DNA of 64,000 nt from Micromonospora sp. NBC_00421 (lineage in GTDB: Bacteria; Actinomycetota; Actinomycetes; Mycobacteriales; Micromonosporaceae): contig NZ_CP107929.1 of the NCBI RefSeq assembly GCF_036017915.1, positions 1,488,001 through 1,552,000 of the forward strand. The letters run 5' to 3'. Made by a program: the position numbers and the translations under genes. Below the pieces are notes generated by a model that saw only the letters and a list, made by a program, of their open reading frames with translations, was not told the origin of the DNA and ran no database searches. This document shows, piece after piece, positions 33,432 to 41,280 of the stretch (position 1 is its first letter; each line of letters begins with the position of its first letter).

Positions 33432-34408
33432 GCCCGGACCGTCCGGCGGACGGCGTCGGCGACGGTGGCCGCCTCGGGCACCACGACCGCCTGGAGGGCG
33501 GGCGCGGCGGGCATCGGCACGTCGGGGGCGGCGACCCGGGCGATCGGGGCGCGCAGGTCGGTGAAGCACTCGGCGGCGGCGCGGGCGGCGATCTCCGCGC
33601 CGAACCCGCCGGTCAGGTTCGCCTCGTGCGCGACGACCAGCCGGCCGGTGCGGGACACCGACGTGGCGACCGTGTCGAAGTCGAGCGGGTTGAGCCAGCG
33701 CAGGTCCACCACCTCGACGTCGATGCCCTCCTCGGCCAGGGTGCCGGCGGCGTCGAGCGCCGCCGACACCATCCGGGACCAGGCCACGACGGTGACGTCG
33801 GTGCCGGGGCGGACCACCCGGGCCCCGCCGACGGGCTCGACCGGGGCGTCGGTGCGCACCTGGCCCCGGGTCGGGTAGAGCATCCGGGCCTCGGCGACCA
33901 CCACCGGGTCGTCGCTGACCACGGCCGTGCGCAGCATCTGGTACGCGTCGTCCGGGGTGGCCGGCAGCGCGACCCGCAGCCCTGCGGTGTGCGCGAAGTA
34001 CGCCTCCGGCGAGTGCGAGTGCTGGGCGCACGCCCCGGGGGAGTAGCCCTGCTGCATCCGGATCACCAGCGGGGCCTTCCAGCGGCCGGCGCTGGAGTAG
34101 TGGATGGTGGCGATCTGGTTGACGATCTGGTCCATCGCCACGAACGAGAAGTCGGCGTACATGATCTCGGCGATCGGCCGCAGCCCGGTCATTGCCGCGC
34201 CGAGGGCCATGCCGAGGAAACCCGTCTCGGAGATCGGGGTGTCGAAGATCCGCTCGGAGCCGAACCGCTTGTGCAGCCCCTTGGTCGCGCCGAACGGCCC
34301 GCCGGGCAGCGCGACGTCCTCGCCGAAGTAGATGGTGTCGGTCCGGCTGTCCAGGGCCCAGGTGAGGGCGGCGTTGACGGCCTGGATGTAGCGCAGCGAC
34401 TCAGACAT
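33428..34408 (-). CDS. ThDP-dependent 2-oxoacid/acetoin dehydrogenase E1, beta subunit
   Basis: A 326-residue E1 beta chain (transketolase pyrimidine-binding and C-terminal domains). YFGEDVALPGGPFGATKGL and TPISETGFLGMALGAAMTG (cofactor-activating Glu) are family hallmarks. QQGYSPGACAQHSHSPEAYFAHTAGL is the potassium/active-site stretch of acetoin and branched-chain E1s. It overlaps the alpha-subunit gene by eight bases and the SDR gene by four. No E2 acyltransferase or E3 dihydrolipoyl dehydrogenase is encoded in the window, so either those are borrowed from elsewhere or the pair works alone as a C-C lyase or ligase. Confidence 0.9.
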   Translation of the reverse strand: MSESLRYIQAVNAALTWALDSRTDTIYFGEDVALPGGPFGATKGLHKRFGSERIFDTPISETGFLGMALGAAMTGLRPIAEIMYADFSFVAMDQIVNQIATIHYSSAGRWKAPLVIRMQQGYSPGACAQHSHSPEAYFAHTAGLRVALPATPDDAYQMLRTAVVSDDPVVVAEARMLYPTRGQVRTDAPVEPVGGARVVRPGTDVTVVAWSRMVSAALDAAGTLAEEGIDVEVVDLRWLNPLDFDTVATSVSRTGRLVVAHEANLTGGFGAEIAARAAAECFTDLRAPIARVAAPDVPMPAAPALQAVVVPEAATVADAVRRTVRA

Positions 34409-35336
34409 AGACGTGCTCCTCGGCGGTCGCCGGGTCCGGGTGGGGGACGGCGCGGGCGGCGGTGACGGCGGTTTCGATCTCGGCGGACACCTCGGCGTCG
34501 ATGGCGTCGAGCCGGGCGGCCAGGTCGGCGTCGGCGGCCTGGCGGATGCGGGCCAGCGGCTCGCGTTGCCGGGCGGCGGCGATCTCGCCGGCCGGGCGGT
34601 AGTGCTGCGCGTCGCCGCTGTAGTGGCCGACGAGCCGTTCGGTCATCGCCTCCACGATGGACGGGCCGGAGCCCTCCCGGGCCCGGTCGACGGCCTCGGT
34701 GACCGCCTCGGCGACGGCGTCGGGGTCGTTGCCGTCGACCACCCGGCCGGGCAGGCCGTAGCCGGCGGCACGTTCGGCGAGCTGCCGGACGCGCACCATG
34801 TCGGAGATCCGGGACATCTCGGAGTAGACGTTGTTCTCCACCACCAGCACCAGCGGCAGGTCGAGCACGGCGGCGAGGTTGAGCGCCTCGTGCACGTTGC
34901 CCTGATTCATCGCGCCGTCGCCGATGCTGACCACGCTGACCGCCCCGCTGCCGGTGCGTTGCGCGGTGAGCGCCGCGCCGGTGGCGATCGGCACGCCGGC
35001 GCCGACGATGGAGTTCTCGCCGACGAACCAGCGTCCCGGGTCGGACAGGTACGGCGAGGCCGCCCGTCCGCCGCACAGCGCGGAGTCGCGTCCCATCATC
35101 TCGGCGAACAGGCCGGTCAGGTCGACGCCGCGGGCGATCGCCCAGCCGTGGCCACGGTAGGTGGCGGTGACGTGGTCGCCGTCGCGCAGCGCCCGGCACG
35201 CGCCGACCGGGATGGCCTCCTGGCCGTTGCACAGGTGGATCGAGCCCGGGATCTCGCCGGCGTCCTTGAGGGCGGTCAGCCGCTCCTCGAACCGGCGGAT
35301 CCGGGCCATCAGCCGATAGTCGTCGAGCTGCCCCAT
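34401..35336 (-). CDS. ThDP-dependent 2-oxoacid/acetoin dehydrogenase E1, alpha subunit
   Basis: A 311-residue E1 alpha chain. IHLCNGQEAIPVGACRAL and YRGHGWAIARG line the active site, and GDGAMNQGNVHEALNLAAVLDLPLV ending VVENN is the ThDP-binding motif. HYSGDAQHYRP near residue 235 corresponds to the phosphorylation-loop region of relatives. It is closest in form to acetoin dehydrogenase alpha. It is the first gene of the operon alpha-beta-SDR and is divergent from the enolase-superfamily gene. ATG 35336 is preferred to GTG 35339 on ribosome-site spacing. Confidence 0.9.
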   Translation of the reverse strand: MGQLDDYRLMARIRRFEERLTALKDAGEIPGSIHLCNGQEAIPVGACRALRDGDHVTATYRGHGWAIARGVDLTGLFAEMMGRDSALCGGRAASPYLSDPGRWFVGENSIVGAGVPIATGAALTAQRTGSGAVSVVSIGDGAMNQGNVHEALNLAAVLDLPLVLVVENNVYSEMSRISDMVRVRQLAERAAGYGLPGRVVDGNDPDAVAEAVTEAVDRAREGSGPSIVEAMTERLVGHYSGDAQHYRPAGEIAAARQREPLARIRQAADADLAARLDAIDAEVSAEIETAVTAARAVPHPDPATAEEHVYV

Positions 35337-35467
35337 CACACCCCCAGAGATAATTGAGCCCTATTCCGGCTCGTTGGTTGAGGAGCCTAGACCAGCAGTC
35401 CAAGGCTATGGAAGAGTGCACAAGCAAGTTTGTGGCCGTTATTGGTCTCTAATTTGGGGGAGTCGGC
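35337..35467. promoter_or_regulatory. AT-rich divergent promoter region with a CACAA-N6-TTGTG dyad
   Basis: CACAA (35419-35423) and TTGTG (35430-35434) form a 16-bp dyad. GGTCTCTAATTTGG at 35444-35457 overlaps a probable -10 for the plus gene and recurs with two changes at 53514. ATAATTGAGCC at 35350-35360 lies on the side of the E1 operon. Confidence 0.5.
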
Positions 35468-36598
35468 ATGGAGATCGTCGAGGTGGAGTCGGCGGTACGC
35501 GGGGACGCGCACTTCGTCCAGGTACGCACGTCCGACGGGCGGACCGGGGTGGGCCAGTCCGCGTGCTGGGGATATCCCGACGCGGTGCACGCCGTGGTGC
35601 AGACGTTCCGGCCGTACCTGCTCGGGGCCGACCCGGACCGCATCGAGCACCACTGGCACCACCTCTACCGGATGGGCCCGTTCCGGGGCTCGGTGCTCAC
35701 CGCCGCCGTCTCCGCCGTCGACCTGGCGCTGTGGGACCTGCTGGGCAAGCGGCTCGGGGTGCCGGTGTGGCAGCTGCTCGGCGGCCGGGTGCGCGACCGC
35801 ATCCGGCTGCACCTGCTGCTGCCCGGCACCGGCGCGCAGGCGCTCGCCGAACAGGCCGCCGCCGCGGTCGCCGACGGCTTCACCGCCGTGAAGTTCGACC
35901 CGCTGCCGGCAGCCTACGGTGACCTGTCGCAGGCCCGGCTGGTCGCCGAGACCGAGGCCACCACGGCCGCCGTCCGTGACACCGTCGGCCCGGACGTCGA
36001 CCTGCTCATCGAGCTGCACCGCAAGCTCACCCCGTTGCAGGCGCAGGCGGTGGTGCCGGCGCTGGCCCGGCACCTGCCGCTGCTGGTCGAGGACCCGATC
36101 CAGATCGACAGTGTGAGCAGCCAGGCCGAGGTGGGCCGGCGGGCGCCGGGGGTGCCGATGGCCAACGGGGAGCGGCTGCACACCATCTGGGAGTTCAAGG
36201 AGCTGCTGGCGCAGGGCGGCGCGCAGTATGTCCGGCCCGACGTCGGGCTGGCCGGCGGGCTCAGCCACGCCCGGAAGATCGCCGCGCTGGCCGAGGCGCA
36301 CCACGCGGCCGTGGTCACCCACAACTGCCTCGGCCCGCTGCTCACCATGGCCTCGGTGCAGCTCGACACGGTCATCCCGAACTTCGTCACCCAGGAGTAC
36401 TCGCCGCTGGACGACCAGCTCGCCGACGGCCCGGCCCGCGCCTGCGTCCGGCGCGACGGCGGGTTTCTGCCGGTGCCGCAGGAGCCCGGCCTGGGCGTGA
36501 CGCTCGACCTGGCCGACACCCGGCCACTGGACCTGACCGGTCGGCCGCTGACCCGCATCCCGCTGCGCGCCGACGGTTCGGTGGCGTACGCGGTCTGA
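35468..36598 (+). CDS. Enolase-superfamily sugar-acid dehydratase
   Basis: A 376-residue mandelate racemase/muconate lactonizing family enzyme. Ligands for Mg are suggested by LLIELHRKL, LVEDPI and MANGERLHT, and THNCLGPLLTMASVQ forms the late active-site loop with His. This pattern is that of the D-galactonate/mannonate-type dehydratases of the superfamily, not the fuconate group, which is represented by the gene at 55192. VKFDP has Lys where KxK bases occur in other members. It probably dehydrates an aldonate to a 2-keto-3-deoxy acid. GGGGGAG precedes ATG 35468. It is divergent from the E1 operon. Confidence 0.85.
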   Translation: MEIVEVESAVRGDAHFVQVRTSDGRTGVGQSACWGYPDAVHAVVQTFRPYLLGADPDRIEHHWHHLYRMGPFRGSVLTAAVSAVDLALWDLLGKRLGVPVWQLLGGRVRDRIRLHLLLPGTGAQALAEQAAAAVADGFTAVKFDPLPAAYGDLSQARLVAETEATTAAVRDTVGPDVDLLIELHRKLTPLQAQAVVPALARHLPLLVEDPIQIDSVSSQAEVGRRAPGVPMANGERLHTIWEFKELLAQGGAQYVRPDVGLAGGLSHARKIAALAEAHHAAVVTHNCLGPLLTMASVQLDTVIPNFVTQEYSPLDDQLADGPARACVRRDGGFLPVPQEPGLGVTLDLADTRPLDLTGRPLTRIPLRADGSVAYAV

Positions 36599-36607
36599 TG
36601 GCGGGCA

Positions 36608-36649
36608 CCGCGACGGCCCGGCGGGGACCTCCCCACCGGGCCGTCGCGG
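36608..36649. terminator. Long bidirectional hairpin
   Basis: Arms 36608-36626 and 36631-36649 pair over 19 positions with one mismatch around ACCT, between the convergent dehydratase and mutarotase genes. Confidence 0.75.
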
Positions 36650-36663
36650 CCTGGTCGCGCCCG

Positions 36664-37026
36664 TCACGGCGGCGGCTGCCCCGGATGGTGGAACACCGGG
36701 TACGCCCAGAGCGGCTCGCCGTCGGCGTCGGCGATCTCGGCGAACAGGTGGGCCAACGACGCAGTCCAACGGGCCTGCACCGGCGAGGCGGCGGTGACCG
36801 CGCGGGCGTCGGCGAAACCCCGGCGGGTCCGCAGCACACAGATCAGCAGCAGGCCGTGCCGGTAGATGTGGTAGTCGTAGACGCCCGCCTCGTCGAGCAG
36901 CGCGGACAGCTCCGGCCACGCCCGGGCGTGCCGCCGCTCGTATTCGGCCTCCGCGCCGGGGCGCAGCCGGTAGAGGTGGCACACCTGCTCACCCGGCCCG
37001 GCCGCCCCACTCACCGACGCCCCCAC
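36664..37026 (-). CDS. L-rhamnose/L-fucose mutarotase (RhaM family)
   Basis: A ~120-residue dimeric alpha-beta-barrel protein of the RhaM/FucU-like mutarotase family. CHLYRLRPGAEAEYERRHARAWPEL, then AGVYDYHIYRHG and the end PLWAYPVFHHP with the aromatic/acid residues, are all present. It interconverts anomers of a 6-deoxy sugar, which tells that the importer and enzymes around it deal with rhamnose, fucose or a related sugar. GTG 37026 and GTG 37014 are possible starts; the latter has a better ribosome site. It follows the ABC permease gene on the same strand. Confidence 0.88.
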   Translation of the reverse strand: MGASVSGAAGPGEQVCHLYRLRPGAEAEYERRHARAWPELSALLDEAGVYDYHIYRHGLLLICVLRTRRGFADARAVTAASPVQARWTASLAHLFAEIADADGEPLWAYPVFHHPGQPPP

Positions 37027-37122
37027 CGGACCGGGCCGACCGTCGTCACCCGGACCGGGCCGACCGCCGCCACCCGGGCACAGCCGGTCGGGGTCACCCG
37101 GGTTCGGCCGGTCGGGGTCACT
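37027..37122. repeat. Four imperfect 24-bp tandem repeats
   Basis: Four consecutive 24-base units, each opening with CGG or CGGG and closing with GTCACC or similar, fill the gap between the permease stop and the mutarotase start. Units 1-2 and 3-4 are most alike. This is a probable slippage repeat in a spacer, of no known function. Confidence 0.6.
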
Positions 37123-37951
37123 TGCCGGAGCCGGCGAGCGCGCCGGAGACGAGTTGCCGCTGGAAGACCAGGTAGACGATCAGCACCGGCAGCAGCGCCA
37201 CGATCAGGCCGGCGCTGACCAGCGGCACCGACACGTCGTACTGGCCGCTGAGCAGGGAGACGCCGACCATCAGCGTCTTGCTGTCCGAGCCGCCCATGAT
37301 GACAAGCGGCAGCAGCAGGTCGTTCCACATCCAGACGAAGTTGAAGATGGCCAGCGCCGCGATGGCCGGGGTGGCGATCGGGGCGAGCAGCCGGAACAGG
37401 ATGGTCAGGTGTCCCGCGCCGTCGACCCGGGCCGCCTCGATCAGCTCGTCGGGCACCTGCTGGAAGTAGCCGGCGAGCTGGTAGGTGCCCAGCGGCAGCC
37501 CGAACGCCGCGTACGCCAGGATCAGGCCCTGGTACTGGCCGGACATGCCCAGGTCCAGCACCGTCTGGTAGAGCGGGTAGATGATCGCCTGGCTGGGGAT
37601 GGTCAGCGTCACGATGATCAGCAGGAAGACCACCTTGCCGCCCCGGAACCGCAGCTTGGTCACCGCGTACGCGACCAGCAGGGCGGCGAGCACCGACAGC
37701 ACCAACCCGCCGAGCGTGGTGATCAGCGAGTTGAGCAGCAGCCGGGGCATGTCCATCCGGCGGAACGCCTCCAGGTAGTTCTCGAAGGTGATCCCGGCCG
37801 GCAGGCCCAGCGGGTCGTCGGCGAAACCGGACTGGGTCTTCACGGAGCTGACCACGGTGAACAGCAGCGGGTAGATCGCCGCGACGGCGACGACGACAAG
37901 CGCGAAGGTCAGCAGGTAGCGCCCGATCCGGGCGAAGTGTCGCGGGTTCAT
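37118..37951 (-). CDS. Sugar ABC transporter permease (MalG type)
   Basis: A 277-residue inner-membrane permease of the CUT1 family with six predicted helices. The EAA loop that contacts the ATPase is DELIEAARVDGAGHLTILF near residue 185. Its ATG overlaps the stop of the MalF-type permease by four bases. With the solute-binding protein and second permease it forms a sugar importer. No ATPase gene is in this operon, so it presumably uses a shared MsiK-type ATPase encoded elsewhere, as many actinobacterial CUT1 systems do. Confidence 0.92.
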   Translation of the reverse strand: MNPRHFARIGRYLLTFALVVVAVAAIYPLLFTVVSSVKTQSGFADDPLGLPAGITFENYLEAFRRMDMPRLLLNSLITTLGGLVLSVLAALLVAYAVTKLRFRGGKVVFLLIIVTLTIPSQAIIYPLYQTVLDLGMSGQYQGLILAYAAFGLPLGTYQLAGYFQQVPDELIEAARVDGAGHLTILFRLLAPIATPAIAALAIFNFVWMWNDLLLPLVIMGGSDSKTLMVGVSLLSGQYDVSVPLVSAGLIVALLPVLIVYLVFQRQLVSGALAGSGK

Positions 37952-38907
37952 CGCGGCTTACGCGTCCCCTCGGTGAACATGTGCCGGACGCTGAAGATCG
38001 ACAGCACGGCGACGAAGACGAACAGGGCGATGCCGATGGCGGAGCCGTAGCCGCGGTCCAGGAACTGGAAGGTGGTGAGGAAGACCAGGTACTCGGGGAG
38101 CATGGTGGCGTCCCCCGGGCCGCCCTGGGTCAGCGCGTAGATCAGCGGGAACAGCCAGATCAGCACGCCCGAGGCGCAGAGCACGCTCCAGTACGCCACG
38201 GTCGGGCGCAGCATCGGCACGACCACCGACCACAGCCGCCGGAAGAACCCGGCACCGTCCAGGTAGGCCGCCTCCAGGGTCTCCTCGGGGATGGTGGCCA
38301 GGCCGGCGAGGTAGGTCATCACCCCGAGCCCGAAGAAGCTCCACAGGGCGACCGCCACCAGCGAGAACAACGCGCTGTAGCGGCCGTTGAGCCACTCGAT
38401 CGCGAGCGGTTCCAGGCCGACGAAGCGCAGCAGGGCGTTCAGCGGCCCGTCGGGGGCGAGGATCTGCCGGAACATGATGCCGACCACGATCGGCGCGATG
38501 GTGTACGGCACGAAGTACACCGCCCGGAAGAACTTCCACCCGGGCGACCGCTGGTGGATCAGCAACGCCAGGATCAGCGGGAGCACGATCCACACCGGCA
38601 GGGTCGCCACCACCAGCAGCGCGTTGCGGAAGCTGGTGAGCACCATCGGGTCGTCGAACATCCGGGTGTAGTTGTCCGCCCCGGCGAACTCGCCGCCACC
38701 GAAGCCGCTTGACGACTCGAAGCTGGTGATCACCCCGCGTACCAGCGGCACCAGCTTGAACAGCACGGCCAGGACGAGGGCGGGGAGCACCAGCGCGGCA
38801 CCGAGCCACCACTCCCGGGCCCGCCCGGGGCGGGGCGGCCGCCGGGTCGGCGCGGGCGGGGCGTCGGCGCCCACCGGGTCCGACACCGGCGCGGTGGAGA
38901 TCGTCAT
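37948..38907 (-). CDS. Sugar ABC transporter permease (MalF type)
   Basis: A 319-residue CUT1 permease with a Pro-rich cytoplasmic N-terminus of ~30 residues and six membrane segments. The EAA loop is EETLEAAYLDGAGFFRRLW near residue 217. ATG 38907 is preceded by GAGAGGAA. It lies 62 bases after the solute-binding protein gene, a gap that contains a perfect 15-bp hairpin likely to hold down expression of the permeases relative to the binding protein. Confidence 0.92.
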   Translation of the reverse strand: MTISTAPVSDPVGADAPPAPTRRPPRPGRAREWWLGAALVLPALVLAVLFKLVPLVRGVITSFESSSGFGGGEFAGADNYTRMFDDPMVLTSFRNALLVVATLPVWIVLPLILALLIHQRSPGWKFFRAVYFVPYTIAPIVVGIMFRQILAPDGPLNALLRFVGLEPLAIEWLNGRYSALFSLVAVALWSFFGLGVMTYLAGLATIPEETLEAAYLDGAGFFRRLWSVVVPMLRPTVAYWSVLCASGVLIWLFPLIYALTQGGPGDATMLPEYLVFLTTFQFLDRGYGSAIGIALFVFVAVLSIFSVRHMFTEGTRKPR

Positions 38908-38929
38908 CAGGGTTCCTCTCCCCGGGTCG

Positions 38930-38964
38930 GGCGGGCGGGGCGACACCACGTCGCCCCGCCCGCC
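38930..38964 (-). terminator. Intergenic hairpin between binding protein and permease genes
   Basis: Perfect 15-bp arms 38930-38944 and 38950-38964. The position right after the solute-binding protein gene is typical of a message-stabilising or partial terminator element in ABC importer operons. Confidence 0.65.
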
Positions 38965-38969
38965 GGTGG

Positions 38970-40265
38970 TTACTTGCCCTGCTTCTTGGTGGGGCTGCGC
39001 TCCAGCGCCTGCTGCATCTGGTCGGCCCACTTGTCCACGGTGAGCTGGCCGAGGGTGACCTGCTGCCAGCCCCGGGCCAGGGCGTCGGCCTCCGGGCCGG
39101 AGAGCATCACGCCGGCGTGCAGGGTCGGCTGGGCGACCAGCTCCTGGATCTTGACGAAGGCCGGCGACGACGGCAGCAGCGCCTTGTCGACGGTCTTGTT
39201 CAGCGGCTGTCCCTTGCCGTACTTCACCCAGAGCTCGCCGTTCTCCTTACCGGCGAGCCAGCTGATGAACTCCAGGCCGGCCTGCTTCTTCTCGCTCCAC
39301 TGGGTGACCCCGTAGACCGCGCCCTCGATGCCGGAGAACTTGCCGGCGAGCGGCGCGGCCGGGTCGATCGTCGGCCACCGGGTGACGCCGAGCTTGTCGT
39401 CGCCGAGGGCCTTGCCGAACGCCTCCCAGTTCACCGCGTCGGAGATGATGGTGCCGGCGAACGCGGCGTCGCCGCGCTGGAAGATGTCCGCGCCGTCGGG
39501 GAGCATGGTGATCGACGGGGCGTTCTTGTTGGCCCAGCCCTTGGTGGTGATCTCGGCCAGCTTGCCGAGCACCGACACCAGCTTCGGGTCCTTCCAGGAC
39601 AGCTTCCCGGCGAGCAGCGCCCGGATGTCGTCCTCGGTGAGGTAGTTGCGGGCGATCTCCGGGAAGTCCCAGTAGGCGGGGAAGGTGCCGGACAGGCCCA
39701 GCGCCAGGCAGGTCTTGCCGGCCTTCTTCACCGCCTCGCAGGCGGCCCCGAACTCGTCCCAGGTGGCCGGGGGCTGCTCCGGGTTCAACCCGGCGGCGGT
39801 CAGGACGGCCTTGTTGTAGTACAGGACGTTGCCCTGGTAGGAGAACGGCACCCCGTAGCAGGTCTTGCCGGTGTCGAAGCCCTCGCAGGCCCCGCTGTAG
39901 GTGACCAGGTCCTTGGTGATCTCGGCGGCCTTGTCACCCAGCGGCACGTACGCCCCGCGCCTGTCGAAGAGCTCCAGCCCGGCGTTGTTGGCCATCACGT
40001 CCGGCCCCGACTGCGAGGTGATGTAGGGGCCCTGCACCTCGGGGTACTTGTCGAACGGGACGGACTGCATCTCCAGCTTGATGTCCGGGTGGCTGCCCTC
40101 GAAGCTGGTCTTGACCTGCTTCCAGTACTCGGCGCCGCCCGGCTCCCAGGTCAGCACCTTGAGGGTGACCGGGCCGTCGGCGGCGTCGTCGCCACCGCAT
40201 CCGGTCAGCAGGGCGGCGGCGGCCATGCCGGCGGCGAGGACGCCGGCCAATCTCCGTCGAAACAT
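38970..40265 (-). CDS. Sugar ABC transporter solute-binding lipoprotein
   Basis: A 431-residue family 1 solute-binding protein. The signal peptide ends in LLTGCGG, a good lipobox with the lipidated Cys at residue 23. The mature part starts VTLKVLTWEPGGAEYWKQV and carries the PDVMANNAG and YNKAVLTAAGLNPEQPPATWDEF segments typical of CUT1 sugar binders. It captures a sugar outside the membrane for the two permeases downstream. ATG 40265 follows AGGAGC. The link with the mutarotase and sugar-acid genes suggests a rhamnose- or fucose-type ligand, which is inference. Confidence 0.92.
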   Translation of the reverse strand: MFRRRLAGVLAAGMAAAALLTGCGGDDAADGPVTLKVLTWEPGGAEYWKQVKTSFEGSHPDIKLEMQSVPFDKYPEVQGPYITSQSGPDVMANNAGLELFDRRGAYVPLGDKAAEITKDLVTYSGACEGFDTGKTCYGVPFSYQGNVLYYNKAVLTAAGLNPEQPPATWDEFGAACEAVKKAGKTCLALGLSGTFPAYWDFPEIARNYLTEDDIRALLAGKLSWKDPKLVSVLGKLAEITTKGWANKNAPSITMLPDGADIFQRGDAAFAGTIISDAVNWEAFGKALGDDKLGVTRWPTIDPAAPLAGKFSGIEGAVYGVTQWSEKKQAGLEFISWLAGKENGELWVKYGKGQPLNKTVDKALLPSSPAFVKIQELVAQPTLHAGVMLSGPEADALARGWQQVTLGQLTVDKWADQMQQALERSPTKKQGK

Positions 40266-40296
40266 CGGTTTTAGCTCCTGTCACAAGTGGGGGGGC

Positions 40297-41280
40297 TCAG
40301 GGGAGTCGGCGGACCGCGCCGCCGCTGTCGGCGCTGCCGGCCACGGCCTCGGCGACCTGCACCACGTGCAGTCCGTCGGCGAGCGGGACGACAGCCGTCG
40401 GTGCGGTGCCGTCGATCCGGCTCAGGAAGTGCCGCAGCTCGGCGGCGAGCGCGCCGCCGCCGTCGACCGGGGACAGCAGCCAGTCCGGCGCCTCGGTCGG
40501 CTCGCCCTGGACGAGCAGCGTGGGGTGGCCGAGGTCGACGTGGGCGACCCCGTCGGTGCCGTACACCTCGACCAGGTCCGAGGTGTGGTGGGGGGTGCTC
40601 TCGGGAAGCAGGTAGCTGTTGCGGATCGACGACACCACGTCGTTGGCGTGTCGCAGCTCCGCCCACACCAGGACCGGGGTCGCCGATCCGGGTCGGGTCC
40701 GGGCCGCCGCGCGGACCTCGACCACTGGCGCTCCGGCGTACCAGAGGGCCAGGTCGATGTCGTGGACGGCGGTGAGCAGCGCGGGGTGTTCGCGCGGGAA
40801 GAGCCGACTCAGGGTGCGGGGCCGGTCACGGCGGGACGACACGGCGAGCACGTCGCCGAGCCGGCCGGCGCGGATCGCGTCGTGCAGGGCCCGGTGCGGT
40901 GGGCTGTGCCGCAGGAGGTGCCCCGGCTGGCAGAGCACCCCGGTGCGCTCGGCGGTGGCGACGATGGCGGCGGCGTCGGCGACTGTGGTGGCGAGCGGCT
41001 TCTCCACCAGCACCGGCACTCCGGCGTCGAGCAGCGTCACGGCCACCGTCCGGTGCGCCGGGCCGGGCACGCAGACCGAGGCGGCGTCCGGCGTCGCGTC
41101 GGCGAGCAGCTCGGCGACGTCGGCGTACGTCCGCGGCACCTGGTACTGCGCGGCCACCCGGGCGCGGGTCGCGGCGTCCGGCTCGACCAGGGCGGCCACC
41201 GGCACGCCGAGCGACCGGTACCCGGCCAGGTGCCGGACTCCGAACGCCCCGGCCCCGATCACCGCCACCGACGGGCTCAT
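40297..41280 (-). CDS. Gfo/Idh/MocA-family oxidoreductase
   Basis: A 327-residue NAD(P)-dependent dehydrogenase. Its N-terminus is VAVIGAGAFGVRHLAGY, the catalytic lysine is in VEKPLATT near residue 94, and HDIDLALWYAG near 165 carries the active His/Asp pair. Members oxidise sugars and inositols. The particular substrate is not readable from sequence. It lies 31 bases ahead of the solute-binding protein gene and overlaps the stop of the M20 amidohydrolase by four bases, so it belongs to the importer operon. Confidence 0.87.
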   Translation of the reverse strand: MSPSVAVIGAGAFGVRHLAGYRSLGVPVAALVEPDAATRARVAAQYQVPRTYADVAELLADATPDAASVCVPGPAHRTVAVTLLDAGVPVLVEKPLATTVADAAAIVATAERTGVLCQPGHLLRHSPPHRALHDAIRAGRLGDVLAVSSRRDRPRTLSRLFPREHPALLTAVHDIDLALWYAGAPVVEVRAAARTRPGSATPVLVWAELRHANDVVSSIRNSYLLPESTPHHTSDLVEVYGTDGVAHVDLGHPTLLVQGEPTEAPDWLLSPVDGGGALAAELRHFLSRIDGTAPTAVVPLADGLHVVQVAEAVAGSADSGGAVRRLP

